A stretch of DNA of 64,000 bases from Actinomadura viridilutea (GTDB taxonomy: Bacteria > Actinomycetota > Actinomycetes > Streptosporangiales > Streptosporangiaceae): NCBI GenBank assembly GCA_003001795.1, contig PVNI01000005.1, positions 62,001 through 126,000 on the forward strand. Reading direction: 5' to 3'. The notes under the pieces were generated by a model, which was not told where the DNA came from, searched no databases, and saw only the letters and a list, made by a program, of their open reading frames with translations. The translations under genes were made by a program, and so were the position numbers. This document shows positions 1 through 9,243 of this stretch, piece after piece; position 1 is the first letter of the stretch, and each line of letters begins with the position of its first letter.

Positions 1-423
1 GAAGCGGTGGCCGATCTCGTCGATGACGGCGGCGCGTGATTCTTCGGACGTGTCGACCAGTTCGTAGGCCCAGGCGGTGAGGCCGCCGTAGGGGTTGTGC
101 CGCTCCATCCATTTGATCGGCTCACCACTGGCCGTAGGGACATTGCCGGTGTGGCCGTGCAATTCCCACAGGTCGGTGCGATACAAGGCGAGCCACGGAA
201 ACTCTGGCCTTGGCCTTGAGCTCGGCTGCCCGTACTCGCGGAAGAGGGCGCGCAGCTCTGCGTGGCAGTCCCGCCAAGCGACGAGGCGGGGCCGGTGGTG
301 GGCGACGCGGCCCATGGCCCATAGAAGGGTGAGCGGCTGGTGACGGGCGGGTCCGTCCGGAGTGCCCGCGACCTTGAGGTTCTTGACGGCGTTGAGCAGC
401 CGTTCGTGATGTGTGGGGTTCAC
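1..423 (-). CDS. Phosphorothioated-DNA-binding restriction endonuclease, N-terminal SBD part (partial, runs off left edge)
   Basis: An uninterrupted minus-strand frame of 141 codons begins at GTG (421-423) and is still open at base 1. A GAGG stretch lies 5 nt before this GTG. The protein begins MNPTHHERLLNAVKNLKVAG and continues with RHQPLTLLWAMGRV near residues 27-40, a block typical of the sulfur-binding domain (SBD) of ScoMcrA-like type IV enzymes. In that family the SBD recognises phosphorothioate-modified DNA and a C-terminal HNH nuclease cuts it. The HNH part would lie left of the window and cannot be seen. No dnd genes are visible. The family call rests on motif memory and is fairly good; activity is unverified. 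Confidence 0.7.
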   Translation of the reverse strand, partial: MNPTHHERLLNAVKNLKVAGTPDGPARHQPLTLLWAMGRVAHHRPRLVAWRDCHAELRALFREYGQPSSRPRPEFPWLALYRTDLWELHGHTGNVPTASGEPIKWMERHNPYGGLTAWAYELVDTSEESRAAVIDEIGHRF

Positions 424-1082
424 GATCACCTCGAGCCCGGCTTGGCGCGGTGGCGGCCGACGGCTCGCACGCCGTCTGAAGGATCAGGAGCCGCCAGAAG
501 TTGCTGCGGATGTGCTGGTACGCCGCGTGGTAGGCGCCGTTTCGGCGTGGTCAGGTCTTGTCACCGAGGTCGCAGGTGGACGCCTCAAGGAACCGCCCCT
601 GTGCCAGTCGGTCACGCCGCCAGGCGGCGGCTTCATGGGTGATCGACACGTGTGCCATGCGGGAGATGGTATGTCCGGGTTGCGACAATCTTCCCTTAGG
701 TCGGCCATGTCGTCGGTCAACCTCGACGCTGACGAACAACCTGTCGGTGATCAACGGCACCGCCGTCTCGTTGGGGTCGAGCTCCGGCAGTAGCGGGGGC
801 TCGTGGGATCTGGGCGGTGCCTGGGATGACGCGTTCGCTGGTGAGCACGGACGCGTCGGTCATCACCGGGCCGCGCAACGCCGACGGGTCGATTCGGTCG
901 TCGGAGTTCCTTCGTCCGAAGGTCGGCGGGGACTTGGGAGCGAGGAGCTGACTGCAGGGCAGGAGGAGTCGGCTGCGCTCGGCCTCGGCGGCCGAAGGCC
1001 GATGGCGGACATGTGCAGTTTGGGAGAGCTGCCCGCAATTACGGTGTCTGTCGAAGGTTGTCACGGAGGTGGAAAGGCCGTC
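424..1082. other. Gene-poor interval
   Basis: No convincing gene is seen. Short open stretches exist on both strands, for example a 35-codon minus-strand frame beginning MAHVSITHEAAAWRRDRLAQ near 655, but none has a good ribosome site or a recognisable domain. The right end carries the leader of the next gene, with GGAGG and GGAAAGG 6-20 nt before ATG 1083. Confidence 0.5.
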
Positions 1083-1922
1083 ATGACCGACAGCAGCGCG
1101 CCGTCGTCCAGGTCCGCCGGTCCCATCGACACCACGCGGCCGCACCAGGCGCGGCTCTGGAACCACTGGCTCGGCGGGAAGGACAACTATCCCATCGACC
1201 GGGAGATCGGCGACAAGATCATGGAGGTGTATCCGGAGATCGTCGACGTCGCCCGGCAGTCGCGGGCCTTCCTGGTCCGGGTGGTGCACTTCATGACCGG
1301 CCAGGGCATCCGCCAGTTCCTCGACATCGGCACCGGGCTTCCGGCGGTGGACAACACCCACGAGGTGGCGCAGCGGGACGCGCCCGAGTGCCGCATCGTG
1401 TACGTCGACAACGACCCGCTGGTCGTGGCGCACGCCCGCGCCCTGATGACCAGCTCGCCCGAAGGCGAGTGCGCCTACCTGGAGGCCGACATCCGGGAAC
1501 CGGAGGCGATCATCGAGCAGGCCGGGGCGGTGCTGGACTTCTCCCGGCCCATCGGGTTGCTGCTGCTCGGCATCGTCGGCAACGTGCCCGACGAGGACGA
1601 TCCGAAGGGCGTCGTGCGGCGTCTGGTGGACGCGCTGCCGTCCGGCAGCTACGTGGCCATCAACGACGGCACGAACGTCCTGGGCGTGAACGAGTGGACG
1701 CCCGCCGAGGCGACCGCGCGGGGTGAGGCACTGCGGTTGTGTCGGGAGGCCGGGACGGTCCCGTACTACGCCCGCACTCCGGAGTTCATCGAGTCGCTGT
1801 TCGAGGGGTTGGAGCTGGTGGAGCCGGGGGTCGTGTCCACGCCGTTGTGGCGTCCCGACTTCCCGCAGATCGAGGAGATCCGGCCGATCGACTCCTTCGG
1901 GGGCGTCGCCCGTAAGCCCTGA
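1083..1922 (+). CDS. SAM-dependent methyltransferase, DUF574 (Methyltransf_19) family
   Basis: This 279-residue protein belongs to the actinomycete DUF574 family, SAM-binding Rossmann proteins whose substrates are mostly unknown and which are very numerous in Streptomyces and Actinomadura. The N-terminus carries the family signature around residues 20-42 (HQARLWNHWLGGKDNYPID). Motif I is LDIGTGLP at 80-87 and the acidic strand YVDNDPLV follows at about 108-115. ATG 1083 was chosen because homology starts there and a GGAAAGG lies upstream; the frame is open further 5' but that part is low-complexity. It is a single gene, with no obvious partner on the same strand. Confidence 0.85.
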   Translation: MTDSSAPSSRSAGPIDTTRPHQARLWNHWLGGKDNYPIDREIGDKIMEVYPEIVDVARQSRAFLVRVVHFMTGQGIRQFLDIGTGLPAVDNTHEVAQRDAPECRIVYVDNDPLVVAHARALMTSSPEGECAYLEADIREPEAIIEQAGAVLDFSRPIGLLLLGIVGNVPDEDDPKGVVRRLVDALPSGSYVAINDGTNVLGVNEWTPAEATARGEALRLCREAGTVPYYARTPEFIESLFEGLELVEPGVVSTPLWRPDFPQIEEIRPIDSFGGVARKP

Positions 1923-2109
1923 GGCATCCGGCCCCGTCCACGGGGTCGGCGACCACGGACGGCCGGCTCACTGTGCTCTGGCGGCGCGGCGGCTCTGACT
2001 CATCCTGTGTCGCAAGGCGCTGACGACCGTTTCTTTGCTCTGGCGACGCCGCCGTCTCGCGACCGATTCTTACAAGACGGGCGCGGTGGGGGCGGACCAT
2101 GCTGGTCGC

Positions 2110-3006
2110 ATGCCCATTGACGTTTCGGCGGCGCGCGAGTTCATGGCCGCGCATGCGCGTGTCCTGGATCGGCGCCGCTTCGAGTTGCTGACGGACGAGA
2201 CCCGCGGTCCTGAGGGCGTCCTGGCGGCCTTGGACGGATACCGGAACGCGGACGGCGGGTACGGGTGGGGCCTGGAGCCCGATCTGCGGGCGCCGGAGAG
2301 CCAGCCGGGTGCGGCGCTGCACGCGTTCGAGGTGTTCGAGGACATCGCGCCGGCGACGGCCCCGCAGGCCGCCGCATTGTGCGACTGGTTGGACGGGGTC
2401 ACGTTGCCCGACGGGGGGTTGCCGTTCGCGCTGCCCGTGTCGACGACCGCCGGCACCGCGCCCTGGTGGGCGTCAGGTGATCCGGCGGTGTCCTCACTGC
2501 AGATCACGTCGGTGACCGCTGCCGCCGCCCACCGTGTCGCCGTCCACGACCGGGCGGTGAGGGATCACCCGTGGTTGGAGCGGGCGACCCGCTATTGCTT
2601 GGACGCGATCGCGGCCTTGGAGAAGCCGCCTCACGCCTACGTGCTGGCGTTCGTGGTGCGTTTCCTGGACGCGGTGCACGACACGCGTCCGCGGGAGAGC
2701 GCCGAACTCCTCGAGCGGGTGCGGCGGTTCATCCCGGCGGACGGACGGGTGCGCGTCGAGGGCGGCACCGAGGACGAGGCGCTGTATCCGCTGGATTTCG
2801 CGCCGCTGCCCGACCGTCCGGCCCGTGCGCTGTTCTCCCCCGACGTCATCGCCGCGGACCTCGACCGGCTCGCGTCGCTGCAGCAGGACGACGGGGGCTG
2901 GACTGTCGACTACCTCCAGATCTCCCCGGCAGGGGCCCTGGACTGGCGGGGCTACGCCACCGTCCGCGCCGTCGACATACTCCGCCGCAACGGCGTCATC
3001 CGTTGA
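2110..3006 (+). CDS. Terpenoid-cyclase/prenyltransferase-fold protein of unknown function
   Basis: A 298-residue cytoplasmic protein with repeated alpha/alpha-barrel motifs: YRNADGGYGWGLEPDL near residues 42-57 and LASLQQDDGGWTVDY near 255-270. These QxDGGW-type repeats are those of squalene-hopene cyclases and prenyltransferase beta subunits. It lacks a visible DXDD protonation motif and is about half the length of a cyclase, so cyclase activity is doubtful; single-domain relatives are common in actinomycetes as hypothetical proteins. ATG 2110 is chosen because the 25 upstream codons are Arg-rich and not conserved-looking; its ribosome site is weak. Confidence 0.7.
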   Translation: MPIDVSAAREFMAAHARVLDRRRFELLTDETRGPEGVLAALDGYRNADGGYGWGLEPDLRAPESQPGAALHAFEVFEDIAPATAPQAAALCDWLDGVTLPDGGLPFALPVSTTAGTAPWWASGDPAVSSLQITSVTAAAAHRVAVHDRAVRDHPWLERATRYCLDAIAALEKPPHAYVLAFVVRFLDAVHDTRPRESAELLERVRRFIPADGRVRVEGGTEDEALYPLDFAPLPDRPARALFSPDVIAADLDRLASLQQDDGGWTVDYLQISPAGALDWRGYATVRAVDILRRNGVIR

Positions 3007-3125
3007 GGATCCAGGGAGGGGTTGAACTCGCGGAAGACGATCGAGCGGTACGAGGTGCCGTTCTTGGACGTGTCGCGGTTGCTCTCCACCAGGGCGGCGA
3101 TGCGGTAGTCGGATGTCGTGGCCAT
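2952..3125 (-). pseudogene. Short ORF (57 aa), probably a truncated gene
   Basis: On the minus strand an ATG at 3123-3125 opens a frame reading MATTSDYRIAALVESNRDTS and then SYRSIVFREFNPSLDP, which looks like genuine protein, unlike the antisense shadows nearby. After about 42 residues it runs into the 3' end of the convergent gene and stops at 2952. The family is not recognised. The best reading is a gene whose 3' part was lost, but a small intact ORF cannot be excluded. Confidence 0.35.
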
Positions 3126-3473
3126 GCTCGATTACCCGCCTTCGGTGCCGGCCTCGGCGGGCGGCGAGGCATCGGCTGACGGGCCCGGTGCGGGCGTTGC
3201 CGTAGCTGATCCGTACGCGCATCTTGTTCGCGCGTTGCACGGAGCGGGCCTGGCCGTCGTTGTTGTAACGGACGCCTCGCACTTGGGGTCGAGCAGGGTG
3301 TCATCCCGGGACGTATCGGTGGAGGGCCGTCATGGGACGCGACGCGGTGGAGAGCGCCGTCGTCATGTGCTCCACACCCCTGGGGGCGGGCACTGATCTG
3401 CCCGCCCCATCGCAAGTCGATCAGTTCGGACGATCCGCGGCGAACGTCGACCTCTACAGGGGTCAATCTTTGA
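3126..3473. other. Non-coding interval with a terminator hairpin
   Basis: No gene is supported in this interval. It contains one clear hairpin (listed separately) positioned to end the minus-strand monooxygenase gene. The remainder holds only short low-quality frames on both strands. Confidence 0.45.
3383..3408 (-). terminator. Hairpin terminator downstream of the FAD monooxygenase
   Basis: A perfect 9-bp stem, GGGGCGGGC pairing with GCCCGCCCC, encloses an 8-nt loop about 65 nt past the stop codon at 3474. No long U-run follows, as is usual in high-GC actinomycetes. Confidence 0.5.
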
Positions 3474-4679
3474 TCAGGCGGCTTTGGCCGAGACCGGCGC
3501 GTCCCAGTCGATGCGGTACCGCTGCTCCGGGCCGAGCGTCTTCTCCGCGCTGAGGAAGGTGCGGGTCGCAATCGGCATCAGCAGCCGCATGAACGTGGTG
3601 GCGACCGGACCGAGCGTCTTGGTGTTGTTGGTCTTGGCGGCGCGGGCGGCGATCTTCTCCACTCGAGACCGCCGCAGCCGTTCGTACGCGGCGAACGCCG
3701 ACGGCACGTCCGGCAGGTCGCGCAGGCAGCGGGCGAGCTGGACGGCGCTCTCCACCGCCAGCGACGCGCCCTGGCCCGAGCTGGGGGACGGCGCGTGGGC
3801 GGCGTCGCCGACCAGGACCATCCGGCCGCGGTGCCAGCGCCGCGCGCTCGGCATGATCTCCGTCGTGCCCAGCACGATCAGGTCCTCGGGGCGGGTGCGG
3901 GGGAGCAGGTCGCGGCCGGGCACCTCGTCGCCGACGGCCTCGCGCAGCCGCCGCAGCCACTCCTCCGGACTCGTGCGCCGGGCCTCGGCCGTCGTCACCC
4001 GGTTCCGGTGCGGCAGGTTGATGAACCAGGCGGTGGTGCCGTCGAGCTGCGGCCAGTAGCCGAGGAACGCGCGCCTGCCGAACACGAAGTACATGTCCTG
4101 CGGGTCGGCCGGGACGGTCGTGTGGGCGACGGCGCCGAAGTTCAGCAGCGGGACGTGCGAGGGCCCGGGGTCGTCCGGGTCGATGAGCTTGCGGACGGTG
4201 GAGTGGATGCCGTCCGCGCCGATCAGGACGTCGGCCGTGGCCCTCGTGCCGTCGGCGAACCGCGCGGTGACGGCGTCGGGCGCCTCGTCGACTCCGATCA
4301 GGCGCTTGCCGTGTTCGAAGCGGATGCCCTGCGCCTTGGCGGCGTCGCGCAGCACCCGGTGCAGGTCGGCCCGCCACAGCGTGATGCTGGGCGGCAGGTC
4401 CCGCGGCGCGGGGGCGGCGCCGATCCGCCTGCCCCGGCCGTCCAGCAGGATCATGTCTCGGGTGGGCTGGCCCGCGGCGCTCACGGCCTCGTGGGCGCCG
4501 AGGATCCGCAGCGCCTCGATCCCGTTCGGCGCGATGCTCAGCATGGCGCCCACCCCGGAGGCCGACTCCTCGTACGCCTCGTACACGACCGGCTCGATGC
4601 CGGCCCGCCGCAGCGCCATGGCCACCGCCGGCCCGGCGATCCCGCCGCCGATGACCAGCGCGGTCTTCACCGTCGTCAT
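3474..4679 (-). CDS. FAD-dependent monooxygenase (PHBH/UbiH fold)
   Basis: A 401-residue group A flavoprotein monooxygenase. The FAD-binding GGGIAG is at residues 11-16, the DG motif LIGADGIHSTVRK at about 152-164, and the GD motif GDAAHAPSPSSGQGASLAVE from 291. These enzymes use NAD(P)H and O2 to hydroxylate aromatic or small organic substrates; the substrate here is unknown. Loss or variation of the GD-DAAH pattern is not seen, so the enzyme looks active. ATG 4679 has a GGGGGAGG ribosome site 8 nt upstream. The gene is divergent from the PfkB kinase, and its promoter is overlapped by two identical-type palindromes, so it is probably repressor-controlled. No TetR or MarR gene is adjacent, so the regulator is elsewhere. 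Confidence 0.88.
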   Translation of the reverse strand: MTTVKTALVIGGGIAGPAVAMALRRAGIEPVVYEAYEESASGVGAMLSIAPNGIEALRILGAHEAVSAAGQPTRDMILLDGRGRRIGAAPAPRDLPPSITLWRADLHRVLRDAAKAQGIRFEHGKRLIGVDEAPDAVTARFADGTRATADVLIGADGIHSTVRKLIDPDDPGPSHVPLLNFGAVAHTTVPADPQDMYFVFGRRAFLGYWPQLDGTTAWFINLPHRNRVTTAEARRTSPEEWLRRLREAVGDEVPGRDLLPRTRPEDLIVLGTTEIMPSARRWHRGRMVLVGDAAHAPSPSSGQGASLAVESAVQLARCLRDLPDVPSAFAAYERLRRSRVEKIAARAAKTNNTKTLGPVATTFMRLLMPIATRTFLSAEKTLGPEQRYRIDWDAPVSAKAA

Positions 4680-4706
4680 GTGGTCGTCCTCCCCCGGTCG
4701 AACGAA

Positions 4707-4750
4707 TAGTTGGTTACAACTATGTCTTGACGTTTAGTTGGCGTCAACTA
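4707..4750 (-). promoter_or_regulatory. Promoter with two palindromic operators
   Basis: Two copies of TAGTTG-N4-CAACTA lie at 4707-4722 and 4735-4750, centres 28 bp apart. A minus-strand promoter fits exactly between them: -35 TTGACG (complement of 4742-4747), a 17-bp spacer, and -10 CATAGT (complement of 4719-4724). Each palindrome overlaps one hexamer, so a bound dimer pair would block RNA polymerase. The form suggests a TetR or MarR protein. The same bases could also affect the divergent kinase gene. Confidence 0.75.
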
Positions 4751-4832
4751 TCTCGGATCGCGAGAGAGTTCGGATCGGTCTAGCCTGCGAACGGCGGCCG
4801 TGGCCGCCAGGACGCGAAGGAGTGGACGACCG

Positions 4833-5765
4833 ATGCGCAGCCGCGTGACCGTCGTGGGCGAGGTGCTCGTCGACCTGCTGTGGAGGTCCGGGGCCGAGCA
4901 CGTGCTTCCCGTGCCCGGCGGCAGCCCGGCGAACGTCGCGGTCGGGCTGCACCGCCTGGAGCGCCCCGTCACGCTGGTCACCACGTGGGGTGACGACCCG
5001 CCCGGCGCGCTGATCGGCGCCCACCTGGACGCGATCGGCGTCGAGGTGCGGCGCGCGCCGAGCGCCACCGACCGCAGCACGCTGGCCATCGCCTACCTGG
5101 ACGAGGACGGCTCGGCGTCGTACGAGTTCGTCGCCGCCTGGGACCCGCGCGCGCTCGACGTGCCCGCCGACACCGCCGTCCTGCACACCGGCTCGCTGGC
5201 GCTGGTGGTCGAGCCCGGGGCGTCGGACGTGCTGCGGGCCTGCCGGCGGGTCCGGGAGCGGCCCGGCACGGCGGTCGCCGTCGACCTCAACGTGCGGCCC
5301 GCCGTCCAGCGCGACCGCGCCGCCTACCGCGCCGCCTGCGAACGGTTCGCCGAGGTCGCCGACGTCGTCAAGGCCAGCGACGAGGACCTGGCGTGGCTGT
5401 ACCCGGACGCGACCGCCGAGCAGGCCGCCCGCGATCTGCTCGCGCGCGGCGCCCGCCTGGTCGTCGTCACGCTCGGCGCGGACGGCGCGTTCGCGCTCAC
5501 CGCCGACGCGCAGGCGCGCGTCCCGGCGCCGCCCGTCGACGTCAAGGACACCGTCGGCGCCGGCGACGCCTTCCAGGCCGCCCTCCTGGACGCCCTGGCC
5601 TCCGCCGCGGCCCCGGCGTCCGAGGAGGACCGGCTGCCGCTGCCGACGACCGCCGACGAGCTGACCCGCGTGCTCATCCGCTGCGTCACCGCCGCCGCGA
5701 TCACCTGTACGCGCGTCGGCTCCGACCCGCCGACCGCCGCCGAACTCCAGTCCGCCCAGCTCTGA
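4833..5765 (+). CDS. PfkB-family carbohydrate kinase (fructokinase-like)
   Basis: A 310-residue ribokinase-fold sugar kinase. The first PfkB signature is GGSPANVAVGL at residues 29-39; the second, with the anion hole and catalytic Asp, is DTVGAGDAFQ at 239-248. The family phosphorylates fructose, ribose, adenosine or similar sugars with ATP; the sequence alone leans towards fructokinase but does not fix it. ATG 4833 follows AAGGAG at an 11-12 nt distance. It has no sugar transporter beside it; the only sugar importer in the window is the LpqY-SugABC type at 48-53 kb. Confidence 0.85.
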   Translation: MRSRVTVVGEVLVDLLWRSGAEHVLPVPGGSPANVAVGLHRLERPVTLVTTWGDDPPGALIGAHLDAIGVEVRRAPSATDRSTLAIAYLDEDGSASYEFVAAWDPRALDVPADTAVLHTGSLALVVEPGASDVLRACRRVRERPGTAVAVDLNVRPAVQRDRAAYRAACERFAEVADVVKASDEDLAWLYPDATAEQAARDLLARGARLVVVTLGADGAFALTADAQARVPAPPVDVKDTVGAGDAFQAALLDALASAAAPASEEDRLPLPTTADELTRVLIRCVTAAAITCTRVGSDPPTAAELQSAQL

Positions 5766-5823
5766 GGAACAGGACGGATGGCCTTGGTGAGGGGCGTGCG
5801 CACCGTCCGCCGCGTCACCTGAC

Positions 5824-5848
5824 GTCCTCGGAGACAGGCCTCGAGGAC
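5824..5848 (+). terminator. Hairpin after the PfkB kinase gene
   Basis: GTCCTCG at 5824-5830 pairs with CGAGGAC at 5842-5848, an 11-nt loop, about 60 nt past the kinase stop codon. Confidence 0.35.
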
Positions 5849-6018
5849 GGCTGCTCCGCTGCGACGTCCGCGGTCGTCGGTGGCGCCTCGGGGCGGTGCG
5901 GGGTCCGCTGTGCGCGTCCATGCCGCGCCCCGCCGACGCGGCCCCGCTACGAGGTCATCTATGCTCGGCGGCTGGCACGATGCGAACCGAGGGGTCGATC
6001 CGACAAGGAAGCCGCGCA

Positions 6019-6774
6019 ATGACTGATCTTCCCGTCCGTCACTTCCAGGGCCGCGACGGCGTGGACCTGGTGTACCGCGAGATGGGCGAGGGACGGCCGC
6101 TGGTGCTGATCCACGGCTACTTCTCCACCGCGACGGTGAACTGGATCCGCTACGGCCACGCCGAGACGCTCGCGGCGCGCGGCCACCGGGTGATCATGCC
6201 GGACCTGCGGGCGCACGGCGACAGCGGCAAGCCGCACGACCCGGCCGCCTACCCGCCCGACGTGCTGGCCGACGACGGGTTCGCGCTGATCGAGGCGCTC
6301 GGGCTCACCGACTACGACCTCGGCGGCTACTCGCTGGGCGCGCGCACCGTCGTCCGCATGCTGGCGCGCGGCGCGACCCCCGCCCGCGCGGTCATCGGCG
6401 GCATGGGCCTGGACGGGATCGTCGACGCCGGCGGCCGCAGCGACCACTTCCGCCGCATCCTGACCAACCTCGGCACGTTCGAACGCGGCACGGCCGAGTG
6501 GCGGGCGGAGGCCTTCCTCAAGACCGTCGGCGGCGACCCCGTGGCGCTGCTGCGGCTGCTGGACTCCTTCGTCGACACGCCCCGCGAGGACCTCGCCCGC
6601 ATCACCGTGCCGACGCTGGTGGTCGCGGGCGAAAAGGACCACGACAACGGGTCCGCGCAGGCGCTCGCCGACGTCCTCCCGAACGCCCGCTACGCCGAAG
6701 TCCCCGGCGAGCACATGAGCGCCGTCACCAAGCGCGACCTCGGCATCGCCATCGCCGACTTCCTGGCGTCCTGA
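6019..6774 (+). CDS. Alpha/beta-fold hydrolase
   Basis: A 251-residue hydrolase of the epoxide hydrolase/haloperoxidase-like group. The oxyanion-strand HG is at 32-33, the nucleophile elbow GGYSLGA places Ser at about 105, and the C-terminal GEKDHDNG and GEHMS supply plausible Asp and His. The substrate cannot be told from sequence. ATG 6019 follows AAGGAAG at 8 nt; the frame is open a further 41 codons upstream but those lack codon bias. The next gene starts 13 nt after its stop, suggesting co-transcription. Confidence 0.82.
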   Translation: MTDLPVRHFQGRDGVDLVYREMGEGRPLVLIHGYFSTATVNWIRYGHAETLAARGHRVIMPDLRAHGDSGKPHDPAAYPPDVLADDGFALIEALGLTDYDLGGYSLGARTVVRMLARGATPARAVIGGMGLDGIVDAGGRSDHFRRILTNLGTFERGTAEWRAEAFLKTVGGDPVALLRLLDSFVDTPREDLARITVPTLVVAGEKDHDNGSAQALADVLPNARYAEVPGEHMSAVTKRDLGIAIADFLAS

Positions 6775-6787
6775 CCCGGCCGCGGCG

Positions 6788-7438
6788 ATGAAGTCCCCGC
6801 GTCGCCGTCGCGGTCTGGCGTTCGGTCTGGTGCTGGCGTCCTGCGCGGCCGCCGGCGGCTGCGGCGCGGCCGCCGCGTGGTACGTCGGGCTGTTCGCGTC
6901 GAACGGCCGGTTCGACGGGCTGGACGCCTGCGCGCTGTTCCCGCCCGAGAAGGACATCGCCGCGCTGGTGCGGAACCCGGCACGCGAACCGATCGACTCC
7001 CGGCCGAAGCCGCTGCTCGGCGGCTGGAGCGGCGGGAACCTGCGGTCGGAATGCAAGTGGAGCAGCGTCCCCAAGGGGCAGGACGAGCCGTTCCGCACGG
7101 TGCGCGTGCACACCGAGACCATGAAGCGTTCCGGCCGCACCTCGGCCGAGGAACGGGCCCGCCTCTCCTTGGAATCCTGGTATCGCGCCCGGGCGGCCCG
7201 CCGCGACACCGACGCGCGCCCCATCGGCGTCGGCGAACAGGGGTACGCCAACACCGACACCATGCGTGCGGACCTGGTGTTCTTGCGCGTCACCGTCTAC
7301 GACCTCCACGTCAAGTTCCGGGTGTCCAACGGACTGATCGACGTGTCCGCGCGCACGCACTCCAGGCCGTCCACCAAGGAGTGGGACCTGCTCGTCGACC
7401 TCGCGCGGAAGGTCGAAGCGAACGTCCGATCCTCCTGA
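6788..7438 (+). CDS. Putative secreted protein or lipoprotein (DUF3558-like)
   Basis: A 216-residue protein with an N-terminal RRRR cluster, a hydrophobic segment and LASC at residues 16-19 that fits a lipobox, followed by another hydrophobic run before the exported domain. Two Cys in the mature part (DACALFPP and SECKWSS) resemble the paired Cys of DUF3558 lipoproteins of actinomycetes. Function is unknown. It follows the hydrolase by 13 nt on the same strand and is closed by a hairpin. Confidence 0.6.
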   Translation: MKSPRRRRGLAFGLVLASCAAAGGCGAAAAWYVGLFASNGRFDGLDACALFPPEKDIAALVRNPAREPIDSRPKPLLGGWSGGNLRSECKWSSVPKGQDEPFRTVRVHTETMKRSGRTSAEERARLSLESWYRARAARRDTDARPIGVGEQGYANTDTMRADLVFLRVTVYDLHVKFRVSNGLIDVSARTHSRPSTKEWDLLVDLARKVEANVRSS

Positions 7439-7449
7439 CATGCCGGTGG

Positions 7450-7470
7450 GATGCCGTCGGCTACGGCATC
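7450..7470 (+). terminator. Hairpin terminator
   Basis: A perfect 8-bp stem GATGCCGT/ACGGCATC with a 5-nt loop begins 12 nt after the stop codon at 7438. Confidence 0.6.
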
Positions 7471-8262
7471 GCCAGAGATCGAGAGGCGCAGGACGAACGG
7501 CCACGTGCTGGCAGCCTGTCTGGATGCGGCGGGTGAGCCACATCGCATGCGGCGCACAGAGACATGACGCCAGCCGACTTCTGCGCGTCGAGCCCTTCAG
7601 CGGGCAGACGTCCGGTCGCCTCGACCCGGTGTTCCGAAGAAGCGGCCGCCGCGCTCCTCCCAGGCCCCGATTGAGACACACGACCAAGCGCGGATCCGAG
7701 GTGGAGAGGGTCGGCGCCGGACCGAGTGCTGGCGCCGCGCCCTGAAAGCAGCGGTCTGGTGAGGGGTGACGACCGCGGGGCGCCTACCAGGCGATGCATC
7801 GGGGGCATCGACCAGGTGCGAAGCGGAGGACCGAGCTCGACCAGGCGACGACCAAAGGCGGCCTGCGCGAACGCCTGGCCGCACCCTGGAATGTGCCGTC
7901 GCCCGGATGGCGGCAGGGTCGTACTCAGCTTGCTTCTCCGGCATGAATGCGGGGGCGCGGCAGCGTTCGGGCCCGGCCTGAGACAGAATGAACGCCCACC
8001 GCACCGGGCGTCGCCCCGGCGACCTGGGGGTCGACGGAAAGGCCGCCGGCCGTCCGGACCGGTGCGGTGGGCGGGCCTCGCGGGACGGGAATCCGCCGAT
8101 CGGACGTCCGCTCACCGACCGGCGGGAGACTCGGCACCCCTACGAGACCACTCGATTACTCTACGCGATGATCTCATTACCCTGGGCGGCCGATCCTTAA
8201 CCTTCGACCGGCGTTTCGCGCGTCCCCGCCAATGAAACCCCAGGCCGTCGGCGATGCCGGGG
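7471..8262. other. Gene-poor interval of about 0.8 kb
   Basis: No gene is supported. Plus-strand frames between 7720 and 8230 are Arg/Pro-rich shadows without ribosome sites. One stretch near 7815-7930 reads as plausible protein (KRRTELDQATTKGGLRERLA) but is short and unstarted, perhaps a relic. Confidence 0.4.
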
Positions 8263-9243
8263 TCAGCTCACCCAGGCGAGGAGGGGCTCGCGCCGTTCGG
8301 GGTCGCGCAGGCGCGCCAGGGCGCCCTTCTCGAGCTGGCGGACGCGCTCGCGGGTCAGGCCGATCCGGTCGGCGATGTCCTGGAGGGTGTGCGGGCGGCC
8401 GTCGTTCAGCCCGTACCGCAGGGTCAGGATCAGGGCCTCGCGCGGCGGCAGCTGGTCCACCAGGGCGCGCAGCTCCTGCGCGAGATTCTCGAACTCCAGG
8501 GCCTCGGACGCCGGCACGGCGGTCGCGTCGGGGATCAGGTCGCCGACCCGGGTCTCGCCGTCCTCGCCGACCATGGTGTCGAGGCTGAGGGTCTCGCGGG
8601 CGGCGCGGCGCAGGTCCACCACCCGGTCGACGGGCTGGCCGGCCACGGCGGCGATCTCTTCGGCGGTCGGCTCGCGGCCCGCCGTCTCCAACTGCCGCTC
8701 GATCCGCGCCAGCCGGGTCAGCTCCTCCAGGATGTGCGCGGGCAGACGCACGGTGCGGGCCTTGTCGGCCAGGCCGCGTCCGATGGCCTGCCGGATCCAC
8801 CACATGGCGTACGTGGAGAACTTGTAGCCCTTGGTGTAGTCGAACTTCTCGACCGCGTGGATCAGCCCGAGGTTGCCTTCTTGGATCACGTCCAGGATCG
8901 GCAGCCCGCGGCCGGCGTACTTCTTGGCGGCCGACACCACCAGCCGCAGGTTCGCCCGGATCATGTGGTCCTTGGCGGCCTGGCCGTCCCCGGCCAGCGC
9001 CTCCAGCTCCTCGCGCGTGGCGTCGGCCGTGCGCGGCGTGCGCCCGCGGCCGCCGGTGTCGAGCAGATGCCGGGCGTACAGCCCCGCCTCGATCCGCTTG
9101 GAGAGCTCGACCTCCTCCTCGGCCGTGAGCAGCGGCGTCGCGCCGATCTGCGACAGGTACTGGCCGAGCAGGTCCCGATCCTCGTCGGGCCCGTACGGCT
9201 CATACCGGGCATGACCGTTGGAAACGCGGGCCACCTTGCTCAC
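8263..9243 (-). CDS. RNA polymerase sigma factor, sigma-70 group 1/2 (HrdB/SigB-like)
   Basis: A 326-residue sigma factor. Region 1.2 begins near residue 25 ([10 protein letters not shown]), region 2 with the core-binding and -10 recognition helix is about 90-160 ([29 protein letters not shown]), region 3 follows, and region 4.2 ([20 protein letters not shown]) near 288-307 recognises the -35. It is shorter than the principal HrdB because region 1.1 is absent, so it is more likely an alternative group 2 factor (HrdA/C/D or SigB type) than the housekeeping one. GTG 9243 gives the full frame, but GAGGG sits 8 nt before a GTG at 9234, which may be the true start. Confidence 0.9.
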   Translation of the reverse strand: MSKVARVSNGHARYEPYGPDEDRDLLGQYLSQIGATPLLTAEEEVELSKRIEAGLYARHLLDTGGRGRTPRTADATREELEALAGDGQAAKDHMIRANLRLVVSAAKKYAGRGLPILDVIQEGNLGLIHAVEKFDYTKGYKFSTYAMWWIRQAIGRGLADKARTVRLPAHILEELTRLARIERQLETAGREPTAEEIAAVAGQPVDRVVDLRRAARETLSLDTMVGEDGETRVGDLIPDATAVPASEALEFENLAQELRALVDQLPPREALILTLRYGLNDGRPHTLQDIADRIGLTRERVRQLEKGALARLRDPERREPLLAWVS

